A DNA stretch of 64,000 nucleotides from Streptomyces aurantiacus. GTDB taxonomy: Bacteria > Actinomycetota > Actinomycetes > Streptomycetales > Streptomycetaceae. Below the pieces are notes generated by a model, which was given only the letters and a program-made list of their open reading frames with translations, had not been told where the DNA came from and did no database searches. Below, piece by piece: positions 16,339-24,866 of this stretch; position 1 is the stretch's first letter, and each line of letters starts with the position of its first letter. Position numbers and translations under genes: made by a program. Location: contig NZ_LIPP01000036.1 of the NCBI RefSeq assembly GCF_001418335.1, forward strand, positions 1 through 64,000. Direction: 5' to 3'.

Positions 16339-17346
16339 TCAGGTGGGGCGGACCATCCGGTGCCAGGAGTACTTCATGGTGACGAGGTGCAGCGTCACGT
16401 CGGAGGCGAGCAGTCCCGGCAGCGCTCCGATGACGTCGCTGGTGTAGTGGAAGAGGTCGGCACGGCGGGGCAGCACCATGTGCCCGACGAGGTTGAAGCG
16501 CCCGGTCGCCGCGCTGAGGAACTTCGTTCCCGGATGCCGGGCGAGCTGCCGTCCCGCGGCGTCGAGCCGGTCGGGCTCGATCGACAGCCAGACCATGAAC
16601 TCGGCGTCGTACCCGAGCAGTGCCGGTTCGACGAGCGTGCGGAACTGCAGGACACCGCGGGAGATGAGCCGGTCCATGGCCCGCGCGACGCTGGACTCGG
16701 TGTGCCCCAGACTCCGGGCCAGGGCGCTGACCTGGGTGCGGCCGTCCTGCTTGAGCGCCGCGACGACCGCCTGCTCCAGGGCGGTGAGCGCTTGTGGCGT
16801 CACGTCCCAGTCGGCGCGGTCGCAGGAGGACGCCAGGGAGTCGGGCCGCAGGTCGGCAGCCGCCTCGGCGGGCAGCAGCCCGGTGTCCCACATCGACGCG
16901 GAGGTGAACGCGCGGATGACCGGTACGGCCTCGGTGCTGGTGATGAGGTCGGCCGCGGGCAGGTCGGTGAAGAGCATCCGCATCATCTCCTCGTTGTCCC
17001 GGGCGACGAAGTCGACGACGAGATCGGCGGAGCCGGTGACGACGGCCACGAAACGCACGTCCGGACTGGCGGTGAGCCGGTCCGCGGCCTCCAGACCACG
17101 ACCGGGTCTGGCCTGTACCCGGACGAGCATGGAGGATCCCTCCCGCGTCCGGTCCAGCTCCAGGGTGCCGACGACCCGCAGCAGGCCCCGCTCGCGCAGG
17201 GCACGGTAGCGCCGCTGGGCGGTCGTCTCGCTGGCGCCCACCCACCGCGCCACGGCGCTCCACGGGGCACGACCGTTGAGCTGGAGCGCGGCGATGATGC
17301 GCCGGTCCAGTTCGTCGATGCTCTCCACGGGAGCCGGCTGGTTCAT
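16339..17346 (-). CDS. Lrp/AsnC-type regulator with two tandem modules
   Basis: Transcription factor of 335 residues, about twice the normal Lrp length, containing two copies of the AsnC winged helix. The first lies at about residues 8-60 (SIDELDRRIIAALQLNGRAPW), with a sensor domain after it. The second lies at about 170-220 (ALTALEQAVVAALKQDGRTQV), with its own sensor. Such tandem proteins are known in actinobacteria. The start at 17346 has no ribosome site but lies 7 bases after a -10 box, so the mRNA is probably leaderless. It is the first gene of the operon and presumably senses the substrate or an amino acid product. Confidence 0.88.
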   Translation of the reverse strand: MNQPAPVESIDELDRRIIAALQLNGRAPWSAVARWVGASETTAQRRYRALRERGLLRVVGTLELDRTREGSSMLVRVQARPGRGLEAADRLTASPDVRFVAVVTGSADLVVDFVARDNEEMMRMLFTDLPAADLITSTEAVPVIRAFTSASMWDTGLLPAEAAADLRPDSLASSCDRADWDVTPQALTALEQAVVAALKQDGRTQVSALARSLGHTESSVARAMDRLISRGVLQFRTLVEPALLGYDAEFMVWLSIEPDRLDAAGRQLARHPGTKFLSAATGRFNLVGHMVLPRRADLFHYTSDVIGALPGLLASDVTLHLVTMKYSWHRMVRPT

Positions 17347-17353
17347 GACGCCG

Positions 17354-17382
17354 ACGCTAATGAGCACCGGGGTCCTCGTCAA
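17354..17382 (-). promoter_or_regulatory. promoter for the Lrp-led operon (leaderless)
   Basis: On the complementary strand TTGACG (17382-17377) is followed after 17 bases by TAGCGT (17359-17354), then by ATG seven bases further on. Spacing and match are good for a housekeeping sigma promoter. The short distance to ATG implies a leaderless transcript, which also explains why no ribosome site is visible. Confidence 0.55.
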
Positions 17383-17637
17383 TGAAGGAATCCTGCATCA
17401 CCGCTGGTCAAGGCTGTGTCATCCAGCACCCGTGGCGTTACGGAGGGGTAAAGAACGCAGTTGGGGCCCGCCGCCGCGCATGGCTGGAAAGGTGACGGAT
17501 TACGCCACGTGCCTGTCCGAAAAAGTTCACACCTGCCGGGTCGGCACCACAGCACGGGCCAGCGCGGACGCCGCCGCCTGCCGTCGTCCGCGCGACGGCG
17601 GGCGGCCGGCGGGTCGCCGGGCCCGGCCGCACGGTCG

Positions 17638-18597
17638 TCAGCGCCCCCGGCGCGAAAGCCAGGCGGCGGCGAGGGCGCCGGAGACGTTGTGCCAGACGGA
17701 GAAGACCGCGGCGGGCAGCGCGGCCAGCGGGCTGAAGTGGGCGGTGGCCAGCGAGGCCGCGAGGCCCGAGTTCTGCATGCCGACCTCGAAGGCCATGGCA
17801 CGGCTCGCCGGCTCGCCAAGCCCGGTGAGCCGCCCCGCGCCGTAGCCCAATACCAGACCGAGGCCGTTGTGGAGCACGACGGCGACGAAGACCAGCAGCG
17901 CGGCCGACTTGATGGCGTCGGCGCTGCCCGCCACGACCACGGTCACGATCACGCCGATGGTCACGGCGGACAGCCAGGGCAGCAGCGGCAGGGCCCGCTG
18001 CACGTAGCGGCCCGCCAGGAGCCGTACGGCGAGACCCGCGAGGACCGGCAGCAGCACCGTCTTGAGAATGTCGGTGACCATGGAACCGGTGTCGACGGGC
18101 AGGTACTCGCCCGCCAGCAGCAGCGTCAGCGGCGGGGTGACCAGCGGGGCGACGAGCGTGGAGACGGTGGCCACGGAGACGGACAGCGCGACGTCACCGC
18201 GCGCCAGGTACGTCACCACGTTGGAGGCGGTGCCGCTGGGTGCGCAGCCGACGAGGATGACGCCCGCGGCGAGCTGCGGCGGGAGCTGCAGCAGGTGGGC
18301 GATGGCCCAGCCGAGGCCCGGCATGATGACGTAGTGCGCGACCAGCCCGAGGGCCACCGCCCAGGGCCGTCTGGCGACACCTCGGAAGTCCTGCGGGGTC
18401 ATCGTGATGCCCATGCAGAACATCACGACCCCCAGCAGATACGGGACCGACTCGCCCCAGCCGGTGAAGCTGCCCGGGAACAGCAGGCCTATGGCGCCTG
18501 CGAGGAGGACGAGGACGGGGAAGATGGCGACGGCGCGGCGCGCGGAGCGGTCGCCTGCGGTGTCGTTGCCCTGGTGTTCGGGTCGTTCGGTACTCAC
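17638..18597 (-). CDS. bile acid:sodium symporter (BASS) family transporter
   Basis: Sodium-coupled organic anion transporter of about 319 residues with nine or ten predicted helices. Family features are VMFCMGITMTPQDF after the first helices, the GCAPSGTASNVVTYLARGD unwound segment, and FEVGMQNSGLAASLA in the second repeat; the last two form the crossed sodium and substrate site. GTG 18597 (VSTERPEHQG) is preferred, though an upstream TTG at 18633 is possible and neither has a strong ribosome site. Substrates of the family include bile acids, pantoate (PanS) and other carboxylates. It is read in the same direction as the Lrp-led operon downstream of it, but has no clear tie to it. Confidence 0.87.
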   Translation of the reverse strand: MSTERPEHQGNDTAGDRSARRAVAIFPVLVLLAGAIGLLFPGSFTGWGESVPYLLGVVMFCMGITMTPQDFRGVARRPWAVALGLVAHYVIMPGLGWAIAHLLQLPPQLAAGVILVGCAPSGTASNVVTYLARGDVALSVSVATVSTLVAPLVTPPLTLLLAGEYLPVDTGSMVTDILKTVLLPVLAGLAVRLLAGRYVQRALPLLPWLSAVTIGVIVTVVVAGSADAIKSAALLVFVAVVLHNGLGLVLGYGAGRLTGLGEPASRAMAFEVGMQNSGLAASLATAHFSPLAALPAAVFSVWHNVSGALAAAWLSRRGR

Positions 18598-18651
18598 TGT
18601 GCGAGACAACGCCTGGTCAGGACCCTGACGCAAGGCTGTCTCGCGATGTGA

Positions 18652-19971
18652 TCACCGCGCCGCCGGAAGCGTGCGGCCGAGGCGCGCGAGCGGGGACAGC
18701 GCCATCACCACCGGGGACAGCATCATGCCCGCGGCCGTCACCAGGAGACCGGTGCGCACCCCCCACTCCTCGGCGAGGAATCCGCCGAGCAGGGAACCGA
18801 GCGGGGACAGTCCCATGCCGACAAATGTGATCGTCGCGGCCACGCGGCCCTGCAAGCCGTCCGGAGTGACCGTCTGCCGGACGGCCATGACCGCCACATT
18901 CACCAACTGGCCGCCGGCCCCGAACACGAAGCCGACCGCGAGGAGCGCCGCGACGGTCACGGCGGAGGAGCCGTGCAGCGCCGGTACGCACAGGAACACG
19001 CCGTCGCCCAGTGCCGCCGCGGTCACGAGCACCGGGCCGTACCCGAACCGGTGCGGCAGGCGGGCGGCCAGCACGGAACCCAGGAGCGCGCCCGGCCCTG
19101 TCGCCGCGAGTGCCAGCCCGACGGTGGTCCCCGACAGGTGCAGTTCCCGCGGCAGGAAGAGCAGATAGACGGTCATCACGGCCGCGAAGAAGAACTGGAA
19201 GGCGGCCGAGGCCAGGCACACGGCCCGCAGCGCGGGGTCGCCGACGACGAACCGGAGGCCCTCGTGGATCCGCCGCCAGACCCGGGAGGGACGTTCCGGG
19301 CGTTCTTGGTGTTCGGGGTGTTCCGGGCGCTCCGGGGTCGATTCGGTCCGGCGGATGCGTCGGATCGACAGGAACGACAGCGCGAAGAACAGCGCACTGG
19401 AGGCGACAGCGATCGGTGCCGACAGCAGGGACACCAGCGCGCCGCCGAGGGCGGGACCGCCGATCTGCGCCGCGGACCGGCTGCCCTCAAGCGCGCTGTT
19501 GCCCCGTACCAGTTGATCGCGGTGCGCCAGCCGTACGAGAGACGTCTGGTACGCCACGTCGAAGAACACGGAGAGAGTCCCGACAGTGAAGGCGATCACG
19601 AAGAGCGCGGGCAGGCCGAGCAGGCCGAAGAGGCCGGCCACGGCGGCGGCACCCAGGGCAAAGGTCCGGCCGGCGTCCGTCAGCACCATCACCGTGCGCG
19701 TGCGCCACCTGTCCACCCAGGCGCCGACGAAGAGCGAGAGCAGCAGGATCGGCGCCTGGCCCACGGCGCGCAGGGCGCCCAGCTGGCTGGCACTGGCGTC
19801 GAGCGCCAGGACGGCGAAGAGCGGAATGACCACCAGACCTGTGTGCTCGCCGAGTTGGGAGGCGGTCTGCCCCAGCCAGAGTCTGCGGAAGTCGCGGTCC
19901 CGCCACAGGCTCGACGGAACGGGGCCACCGGAATCGGATACATCGGATACATCGGAGGAAGCGGACGGCAC
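18652..19971 (-). CDS. MFS exporter (enterobactin/macrolide exporter-like)
   Basis: Drug or siderophore exporter-type MFS protein, about 439 residues with twelve predicted helices. SLWRDRDFRRLWLGQTASQLGE opens helix 1 and VGAWVDRWRTRTVM is the A-motif loop. A Pro/Glu-rich loop (ESTPERPEHPEHQERPERP) joins the two halves. GTG 19971 is chosen because GAGGGA lies 5 bases upstream; TTG 19995 would add eight residues. A 9-bp tandem repeat (GGATACATC twice at 19936-19953) encodes DVSDVSD near the N-terminus. No regulator is adjacent and the substrate is unknown. Confidence 0.85.
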   Translation of the reverse strand: MPSASSDVSDVSDSGGPVPSSLWRDRDFRRLWLGQTASQLGEHTGLVVIPLFAVLALDASASQLGALRAVGQAPILLLSLFVGAWVDRWRTRTVMVLTDAGRTFALGAAAVAGLFGLLGLPALFVIAFTVGTLSVFFDVAYQTSLVRLAHRDQLVRGNSALEGSRSAAQIGGPALGGALVSLLSAPIAVASSALFFALSFLSIRRIRRTESTPERPEHPEHQERPERPSRVWRRIHEGLRFVVGDPALRAVCLASAAFQFFFAAVMTVYLLFLPRELHLSGTTVGLALAATGPGALLGSVLAARLPHRFGYGPVLVTAAALGDGVFLCVPALHGSSAVTVAALLAVGFVFGAGGQLVNVAVMAVRQTVTPDGLQGRVAATITFVGMGLSPLGSLLGGFLAEEWGVRTGLLVTAAGMMLSPVVMALSPLARLGRTLPAAR

Positions 19972-20309
19972 AGGGATCCCTCGGGTTGCCGACAACGAGG
20001 CCCGCCACCGGGCACACGACGGGTGCGCCGACGGTTCGGGCAGGGGAAGGCTCGCTGTGCCGCGACATCAAGAACATCGAGGGCAGCACGCGATGACAGG
20101 CCGATCGGCCTACGACGTCAACGCGCGCTCGGGCGACCGGGCATGTCTGCATCTCCTCGTGGTTCGACTCGCTGCTTCCGGACACTAACGCCCGGAGGCT
20201 CGACGCGAAAGGCAATTCGGGGCCGTCCTGTCCAGCACACGGCAAGGGCCCCGGTGGCGGGCGTGATCCGCCCGCCACCGGGACCCCTGTCGTGCGCTGC
20301 CCATGAGGG
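19972..20309. other. intergenic region with a terminator
   Basis: This 338-base stretch between the exporter start and the end of the GH2 gene holds the GH2 terminator at its right end. The rest is presumed exporter promoter DNA, with no coding signal on either strand. Confidence 0.6.
20250..20282 (-). terminator. terminator of the GH2 gene
   Basis: CCCGGTGGCGGGCG (20250-20263) and CGCCCGCCACCGGG (20269-20282) form a perfect 14-bp stem with a five-base loop, 28 bases past the GH2 stop codon. No T run follows, which is usual for Streptomyces hairpin terminators. Confidence 0.8.
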
Positions 20310-23300
20310 CTATGCAGGCTTCTCCTCGCTGTAGAGAGTGCTCACCTCCGCGGCGCTGAGTGCCCGGTCGACAGCGTGGATCTCGTCGACGGCACCGTTC
20401 CAGAAGTCGACGTTCGAGCCGTTCCAGTGGGCACGGCCGACGGTCAGCGGGCCGGTGCTCCCGTAGGCGGCACCGCCGGTCGTCGTCGCAGCGAGCTTTC
20501 CGTCGAGGTACAACCGGATCTCGTTGGTGGCGGCGTCCCGTACCCCGACCAGGTGGTACCAGCGGCCCGTCTCCGCGGCGACGGGCACCTGGGCGCGGCG
20601 CTCATCGGGGGTACTGAAGGCGAACACGCCGTGCCCGTACTGGAGGTAGAACGAGTTGACCGTGGCCCGCGAGTCCTGGCTGACGGCCGTGGCGTAGTTG
20701 CCGGGGATCGCGTCGAGCCGGACCCAGGAGGACACCGAGTAGCTGCCACTGGTGTCGAGCACAGGGCCCGAGGTCTCCGCGTACTGCTTCTGGCCGTCGA
20801 ACTGCAGGGCGCTGCCGTTGACACCGTCGGTCCAGGAAGCGCCCTCACGCAGGGTGAGAGGTTTGCTGCTGGGGCCGGTGTCCCCGGCGGTGGTGCCGGT
20901 GCCCTCGTCGAGGGTCCAGTGCCCGCCCTTCAACGGCTTCTTGCCCGCCGCGGCGCCGGCGGCGATCACCTTGAGGTTGACCTTCCGTACCTCGGCGGGG
21001 TCCATCTTGATGTCCCGGCGGTCGTACGTGTACAGGCCGTTGAGCTCGTTCTCCAGGTCGGTGATCTGTGTGTACACCGAGCCGGACAGTTCGGCGCCCG
21101 CCTGCTCGACGTAGAACTTCTCGGTGTTCTCGACGTACTTGCGGGTCAGCTCCGCCTTGGTGGTGACACCGCTGTAGATCACGGTCGGGGCGCCCGGCCA
21201 CATGTGGCCCGGGGAGCGGAGGGTGAAGCCGCCGTGCTCGCCGTCCATGGCGGCCCGCTTGCCGTCGGGGAAGGGTGGGTCGTCGTTGTTGTAGTCGTGG
21301 TGGTCGAGGATGTTGCCCTTGCCCGAATCTCCCTTGGAGTTACAGCAGTTGACGCCGCTGTGGGCATTGACGACCCGGGACGGGTCGGCGGCCTGGACGG
21401 CTTCGGTGAGGCGTCCTGTCTCCTCGCGGTTCCACTCGCCCCAGCCCTCGTTGAAGACGATCCAGCCGATCACGGCGGGGGAGTTGTGGTGCTGGCGCAT
21501 CATCTCCTTGCCCTGGTCGACGAACGCCTTCTGACCTGTCTCGTTGGTGAGGTTCCCGGAGACGAAGTCCTGCCAGACGAGCAGGCCGAGCTTGTCGGCG
21601 TGGTAGAACCACCGCGCCGGCTCCACCTTGATGTGCTTGCGCACCGCGTTGAAGCCCAGCTTCTTGTGCGCCTGCAGGTCGAAGGCGAGGGCGTCGTCGC
21701 TGGGCGCGGTGTAGAGACCGTCGGGCCAGAAGCCCTGGTCGAGGGTGGCGAGGGAGAAGATCGGCTTGCCGTTGAGGACCAGCTTGTTGAAGCCGCCCAC
21801 CTTCTCGACACCGATCTTCCGCATGCCGAAGTAGCCGCGGACCTTGTCGCTCGACCTGCCGTCGGTCAGGGTGACGTCGAGGTCGTACAGGTACGGGTCG
21901 TCGGGGCTCCACAGATGCTGCTTCGCCACGGGCAGGGTGAGCTTCTTGTCGGCCGCGCCGCTGACCCTGCCGACGACCTTGCCGTGGGCGTCACGTGCGA
22001 CGGCCTCGACGCGGGCGGAGGCGGAAGCGTCCTCCGAGTCGACCGTCACCGCGAGGGTACGGGTGTCGATGTCGGGCGTGGTGACGATGTTCTCGACCGA
22101 GACGGGAGCCACGGGCTCCATCCACACCGTCTGCCAGATACCCGAGGTCTGCGTGTAGAAGATGCCGCCCGGGTTCGTGGACTGCTTGCCCATGGGCTGG
22201 TCCGCGCCACCGGTGTCGGTGACGGCGACCACGATCTCCTGCTTGCCGGTTCCCTTCAGCGCGTCGGTGACGTCGACGCTGAAGGCGTTGTAACCGCCGG
22301 TGTGTTCGGCGACCTTCGTGCCGTTGACGAAGACGCGGGCCTGGTAGTCGACGGCGCCGAAGTTGAGCTTGAGCCGGTTCGAGCGGTTGTCCTTGCCCAC
22401 CTTCCAGCTCCGGGGCACGTCGACGACCCGGCGGTAGAACATGTGGTCCTCGTGCCGTTCGAGCCCGGACAGCTGAGACTCGACCGGGAACGGCACGATG
22501 ATCTTCTCGTCGAGGTTCTTGCCGAAGACCGGCTGCTCACCCGCCTTGGCGGCGCTGAACTGCCAGGGCCCGTTGAGGTTCTCCCACTTGGACCGCTTCT
22601 GCTGCGGACGCGGGTACTCGGGCAGCGGGTGCTTCTTGTCGACCTCGTCGCCCCACTTGGTGGTGAGGCGGTGGGTGGAGCCGTTCTCCGCGTAGCGGAT
22701 GACCTTCGGCACGGCCTTGCCGCCGGCCGTCAAACCGCCCTCACCGTCGTAGGAGACCCGGACCAGCTGGTTCTTCTGGATCGGCTCCGAGAGGTTGACG
22801 TTGAGGGAGGAGGAGTCCCCGGGTACGGAGGTGACCGACTTGATCGGCATCGCGGTCGTGTCGGCCTCGGCCTTCAGATGGTCCTTGACCGCCTGGAGGC
22901 TGCCCACCTTGCCGTCGAACCGTGCGCGCAGCCGGCGCCCGTCCTGCGCGACGGTGAGCTCCACCGGGAAGACCTCGAAGTCGGCCGGCGGGGTGAACGC
23001 GGACATCGGCACGATCTGCTTGGCCAGCGTCGGCGTCGACCAGCGCAGGTACATGTTGGCGCCGCCGGTGTCCTGGAACAACTCCAGGCGGAACGTGTGC
23101 TTCTCACCCGCGGTCAGCTTGACGGCCTGACTGGTCTGCTCCCGGTCCCAGTCGCCCTCCCAGTGGTCGATGACCGGCTGGTCGTCGATGTAGAGCCGGA
23201 AGCCGTTGTCGCCGATGGCGTAGAAGGTGTAGTCACCCGTGGCCGGCGCCTCGATCTGGCCCGTCCAGCGGGCCGTGGTGTGCTCCGTCTTCCCGGTGAA

Positions 23301-23603
23301 CTCCTTGAACGTGTCGGTCAGACCGGAGAAATTGATCTGCGGGTCGAGCGTCGCACCACCGAGTTCGGCGAAGTCCCGGGCCCCGGGGGCCGACATGCTG
23401 AAGTACTCGCCCTTGAGGCCGTGCGTCTCGACGGCGCCCTGTTCGGTCTGTTCGGCGGCGACTGCCGAGGCACCGCCGGTCAACTCTGCGGCCGCCGCGG
23501 CCGGCAGCATTCCGCTCGGGGGCAGCACCAGGGCCGCCGTGGCGAACAGCGCCAGCATTCTGGCCCTGCTCCTGGCTCTGGGGCGGGAGTCGTGTCGTGT
23601 CAT
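20310..23603 (-). CDS. secreted multidomain glycoside hydrolase family 2 protein (PA14 - GH2 - LamG)
   Basis: Exported enzyme of 1097 residues. A signal peptide occupies residues 1 to about 40 (RARSRARMLALFATAALVL). A PA14 domain at 62-205 (GLKGEYFSM to APATGDYTFYAIGDNG) and a SwmB-like beta domain at about 207-305 follow. The GH2 module covers about 338-860: jelly-roll sugar-binding domain, Ig-like domain and TIM barrel. The acid/base is Glu719 in FNEGWGEW; Glu789 in MDGEHGG is the likely nucleophile. A LamG/concanavalin-type domain closes the protein at about 905-1090. ATG 23603 follows GAGGAAAGG. Candidate activities are beta-galactosidase, beta-glucuronidase or a similar exo-enzyme on plant polymers. 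A LacI-type palindrome lies 124 bases upstream. Confidence 0.9.
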   Translation of the reverse strand: MTRHDSRPRARSRARMLALFATAALVLPPSGMLPAAAAAELTGGASAVAAEQTEQGAVETHGLKGEYFSMSAPGARDFAELGGATLDPQINFSGLTDTFKEFTGKTEHTTARWTGQIEAPATGDYTFYAIGDNGFRLYIDDQPVIDHWEGDWDREQTSQAVKLTAGEKHTFRLELFQDTGGANMYLRWSTPTLAKQIVPMSAFTPPADFEVFPVELTVAQDGRRLRARFDGKVGSLQAVKDHLKAEADTTAMPIKSVTSVPGDSSSLNVNLSEPIQKNQLVRVSYDGEGGLTAGGKAVPKVIRYAENGSTHRLTTKWGDEVDKKHPLPEYPRPQQKRSKWENLNGPWQFSAAKAGEQPVFGKNLDEKIIVPFPVESQLSGLERHEDHMFYRRVVDVPRSWKVGKDNRSNRLKLNFGAVDYQARVFVNGTKVAEHTGGYNAFSVDVTDALKGTGKQEIVVAVTDTGGADQPMGKQSTNPGGIFYTQTSGIWQTVWMEPVAPVSVENIVTTPDIDTRTLAVTVDSEDASASARVEAVARDAHGKVVGRVSGAADKKLTLPVAKQHLWSPDDPYLYDLDVTLTDGRSSDKVRGYFGMRKIGVEKVGGFNKLVLNGKPIFSLATLDQGFWPDGLYTAPSDDALAFDLQAHKKLGFNAVRKHIKVEPARWFYHADKLGLLVWQDFVSGNLTNETGQKAFVDQGKEMMRQHHNSPAVIGWIVFNEGWGEWNREETGRLTEAVQAADPSRVVNAHSGVNCCNSKGDSGKGNILDHHDYNNDDPPFPDGKRAAMDGEHGGFTLRSPGHMWPGAPTVIYSGVTTKAELTRKYVENTEKFYVEQAGAELSGSVYTQITDLENELNGLYTYDRRDIKMDPAEVRKVNLKVIAAGAAAGKKPLKGGHWTLDEGTGTTAGDTGPSSKPLTLREGASWTDGVNGSALQFDGQKQYAETSGPVLDTSGSYSVSSWVRLDAIPGNYATAVSQDSRATVNSFYLQYGHGVFAFSTPDERRAQVPVAAETGRWYHLVGVRDAATNEIRLYLDGKLAATTTGGAAYGSTGPLTVGRAHWNGSNVDFWNGAVDEIHAVDRALSAAEVSTLYSEEKPA

Positions 23604-24082
23604 CGAACCTTTCCTCGTACAGAGGCCGTGACCGCGTTCGACTGCCGGGGCAGACATACGGGCTCCTGCGAGGAAGCCCGTAAGAAGAAACTGCACACAG
23701 GCTGAGGCGCGTTCGGTAAGGCGGCCTTTTCAACGTTGGAAACCCTCTGCCAGCGGTATGACAGCACGCTCACAGGAGCCTGTCCAGACTTCGCGCAGCA
23801 CTCTGTTGTCCGGGGTCACGACGAGGGGAGCCCGGGGCCTCGCGAACTTGTCGTATACCACGAAGGAGATGGGGAAGGGGCGTTGCGCTCGTCAAGGCGG
23901 TCCGCGGCGGCGCGAGTTCGGGGCGGGCGGGCCTTTGGAGCGGGCTACGACCGTGGGTGGGCGCGGGCCACTGCGCGACTCGGGCCGTAGCCGGCGCGAC
24001 TCGGACCGACTGTCCGCCGGCACGGTTTCGAGCGGGCCTGCGCGAGGGTAGGGGCAGGGCACACGGCAGACGCCGTTCCCTG
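23604..24082. other. intergenic region upstream of the GH2 gene
   Basis: 479 bases between the GH2 start and the end of the TetR gene. It holds the GH2 leader and the palindrome at 23727-23742. A 44-codon open stretch on the complementary strand ending at 23727 (containing VVYDKFARPRAPLVVTPDN) looks protein-like but has no start codon or ribosome site, so it is not called as a gene. Confidence 0.5.
23727..23742. promoter_or_regulatory. LacI-type operator upstream of the GH2 gene
   Basis: TTTTCAACGTTGGAAA is palindromic around CAACGTTG, with one mismatched pair in the flanks. The AACGTT core and 16-base size fit LacI/GalR operators that control Streptomyces glycosidase genes. No LacI gene is in the window. 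Confidence 0.5.
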
Positions 24083-24766
24083 TCATGCCCCGGAAGGCCG
24101 CTGCTCCCGGGAGCCGTCGGCCGGCAGGGGAAAACCGCGCAGTGACAGCGTGCTCGGCTCGGGCAGCGCCCCGTGGGCCGCGTCGGCCCGGAACGACTGG
24201 AGCAGGTACGCCACCAGGCGCCGGGATGCCGCACGGTCGTGGGGCAGCGCGTTGACCAGACCGCAGTGGGACAACAGGGCCACGGCGAGATCGGAGGGCT
24301 GGAAGTCGGCCCGCAGCGCGCCCGCCGCCTGCGCCCTGCGGACGAGGGTCATCAAGTCCCGCTCCGCCCGCTCCCGTACCCGCGCATGGTCCACCGCGCT
24401 GTCGGGGAAGACCGCGACGAACGCGGCAGGGAACCCCCGTTCCTGCCGCTGCAGTTCGCAGACCGTCTCCAGCAGTCGCCGGAAGCCCCGCCACGGGTCC
24501 GGGTCGGCCAGCGCGTCCGTCAGCGCCCGGCCGCAGATCTCCGTCTGCTCCGCGAACGTGGCCCGCACCAGGGCGTCGCGGGTCGGGAAGTGCCGGTACA
24601 GCGTCGCCACGCCGACCCCCGCACGCCGGGCCACGGTCGCCATGGGCGCGTCGATCCCGTGCTCGGCGAACACCGCGCGGGCGGCGACGAGGATGCGCTC
24701 CCGGTTGCGCCGGGCGTCCGCCCGCAGCCCGTCCCGCTCCGTGATCCGAGAGGAATTCCCCACCAC
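24083..24766 (-). CDS. TetR-family transcriptional repressor
   Basis: Repressor of 227 residues. The DNA-binding helices are at about 17-63 (RADARRNRERILVAARAVFAEHG, then VARRAGVGVATLYRHFPTRD). The rest is a helical ligand domain resembling regulators paired with oxidoreductases or exporters. GTG 24766 is chosen from two adjacent in-frame GTG codons because GGAGG lies 9 bases upstream. It is divergent from an MDR oxidoreductase, with a perfect palindrome between them, so it probably represses both itself and that gene. Confidence 0.9.
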   Translation of the reverse strand: MVGNSSRITERDGLRADARRNRERILVAARAVFAEHGIDAPMATVARRAGVGVATLYRHFPTRDALVRATFAEQTEICGRALTDALADPDPWRGFRRLLETVCELQRQERGFPAAFVAVFPDSAVDHARVRERAERDLMTLVRRAQAAGALRADFQPSDLAVALLSHCGLVNALPHDRAASRRLVAYLLQSFRADAAHGALPEPSTLSLRGFPLPADGSREQRPSGA

Positions 24767-24785
24767 TGTCTCTCACCTCCGGTAC

Positions 24786-24807
24786 AAACGGACGATCTCG
24801 TCCGTTT
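24786..24807. promoter_or_regulatory. TetR operator between divergent genes
   Basis: AAACGGACGA (24786-24795) and TCGTCCGTTT (24798-24807) are perfect inverted copies separated by TC. It lies 20 bases from the TetR start and 60 from the oxidoreductase start. The size and symmetry are as expected for a TetR dimer pair. Confidence 0.75.
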
Positions 24808-24866
24808 CGCAGCCTACGCTCAGCGCCCGGATCTCCGCATGATCGCTGGTGACGAAGGTGGCAACG

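Noticed and set aside
17638-18597. Linking the BASS transporter to pantoate because of the ketopantoate-reductase-like domain nearby
   Set aside because: The reductase domain lacks a key family residue, the two are in separate transcripts, and BASS substrates vary widely.
20376-23705. 1109-codon open frame on the + strand
   Set aside because: Antisense to the GH2 gene, with low-complexity Val/Gly/Arg sequence. The GH2 frame has domains, signal peptide and ribosome site.
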